DNA of 64,000 nucleotides from Coriaria nepalensis. Taxonomy: Eukaryota; Streptophyta; Magnoliopsida; Cucurbitales; Coriariaceae. The stretch is from assembly GCA_027186245.1 (NCBI GenBank), contig CP114491.1, forward strand, positions 8,739,501 through 8,803,500. Direction: 5' to 3'. The position numbers and the translations under genes are program-made. Under the pieces are notes generated by a model, which made no database searches, was not told where the DNA came from, and saw nothing but the letters and a program-made list of their open reading frames with translations. Below are positions 63,546 to 64,000 of the stretch, piece by piece (position 1 is the stretch's first letter; each line of letters starts with the position of its first letter).

Positions 63546-64000
63546 TCATTGAGCTTTACCGGTAACCATCACGGGTGAGACTAAACGACCTATTTCAACA
63601 TCATTATCATCTTCGCCATCATCATCATTATCGTCACCGGCAGATGACCAAATGCTTTCCTTTTCAAAATAAGAAGTTGGTTTCAAATCAATACACTCCT
63701 CAAATGCAACGACATTCCCCCCTTTTTTCATATCATGGAAATTCGGATTCTCCACCACATCTGGTAGCGCAATCTCCCCCTCCAGGAACCGCACTACCTG
63801 CCTCATACTGGGCCGGGATTCAGGCAAATCGTTAGAACACATAAGGCCCAACTTCAACACCACAACAACCTCCACTTCATCAAACTCACCTCCCAACTTT
63901 GGATCCACAACATCAAGGATTGCTCTGTCCCTCCACCTCTCCCAAACCCAATCAACCAACATAAGCTCCTCAGGCATTGCCTTGGGATCCATGGGCCTTC
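63546..64000 (-). CDS. Lectin-receptor-kinase-like gene, C-terminal end (partial)
   Basis: The open frame runs from the right window edge to a TGA at 63546-63548, about 151 codons; the rest of the gene is outside the window. The piece begins inside a kinase domain with RPMDPKAMPEELMLVDWV, followed by WRDRAILDVVDPKLGGEFDE and LKLGLMCSNDLPESRPSMRQ, the subdomain X-XI region typical of L-type lectin-domain receptor kinases (LecRK). The usual VVRFLEGEIALPD follows, then an acidic tail with a run of Asp. In that family an extracellular legume-lectin domain and one membrane segment precede the kinase, but none of that is visible here. LecRK is inferred from the kinase C-lobe alone. Confidence 0.8.
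   Translation of the reverse strand, partial: RPMDPKAMPEELMLVDWVWERWRDRAILDVVDPKLGGEFDEVEVVVVLKLGLMCSNDLPESRPSMRQVVRFLEGEIALPDVVENPNFHDMKKGGNVVAFEECIDLKPTSYFEKESIWSSAGDDNDDDGEDDNDVEIGRLVSPVMVTGKAQ

Noticed and set aside
1..64000. CRISPR array, bacterial operon or phage-like system
   Set aside because: No spaced short repeats, ribosome-binding sites or prokaryotic gene order exist; all genes have plant families and spliceosomal introns.

Overview
The window is nuclear DNA of a flowering plant, almost certainly a eudicot. The genes have many short GT-AG introns, the intergenic DNA is very AT-rich with microsatellites and decayed Copia retrotransposons, and every recognisable protein belongs to a plant family. 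The species cannot be named from sequence alone. Exon boundaries were placed by hand from splice signals and reading-frame continuity. Each multi-exon model below sums to a whole number of codons with one terminal stop.

Layout. 1-4.0 kb: AT-rich intergenic. 4.1-6.0 kb (+): APK1/PBL-type receptor-like cytoplasmic kinase. 7.2-9.4 kb (+): SR splicing factor SCL30. 10.2-11.7 kb (+): small C2-domain protein (ERG3/16-kDa phloem-protein type). 12.36 kb (+): tRNA-Lys(UUU). 12.9-14.9 kb (+): broken DUF547/leucine-zipper gene. 15.4-16.3 kb (-): alpha-expansin. 16.5-22.2 kb: no gene seen. 23.2-25.7 kb (+): telomere-repeat-binding protein, convergent with 26.1-28.4 kb (-) CCS52B/FZR3, an APC/C activator. 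28.6-47 kb: a gene-poor block with at least three decayed Copia retroelements (about 32.1-34.2 kb minus, 37.8-39.6 kb plus, 42.0-44.7 kb plus), an LTR/leader remnant (30.3-32.1 kb), a well-formed MIR172 hairpin (40.38-40.59 kb) and an apparent MIR172 relic (29.3-29.5 kb). 48.25 kb (+): an 87-aa ROTUNDIFOLIA-like/DEVIL peptide. 50.9-52.7 kb (-): RING-H2 E3 ligase SDIR1. 57.0-58.1 kb (-): RDUF-type RING-H2 E3 ligase. 59.6-62.1 kb (+): domesticated hAT transposase. 63.5 kb to the end (-): 3' end of a lectin-receptor-kinase-like gene that leaves the window.

The genes do not form one pathway. SDIR1 and the RDUF-type ligase are neighbours, and both families have been linked to abscisic acid and drought responses. 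CCS52B, the telomere-binding protein, the expansin, the RTFL peptide and miR172 belong to growth and development. No CRISPR array, bacterial operon or other prokaryotic system is present.

The observations most worth following are the MIR172 locus and its decayed relative 11 kb away, the duplicated SDIR1 promoter segment with a 55-bp minisatellite between the copies, the domesticated hAT protein that lacks the expected catalytic positions, and the DUF547 gene broken at a (TTCC)n repeat and at several later sites.
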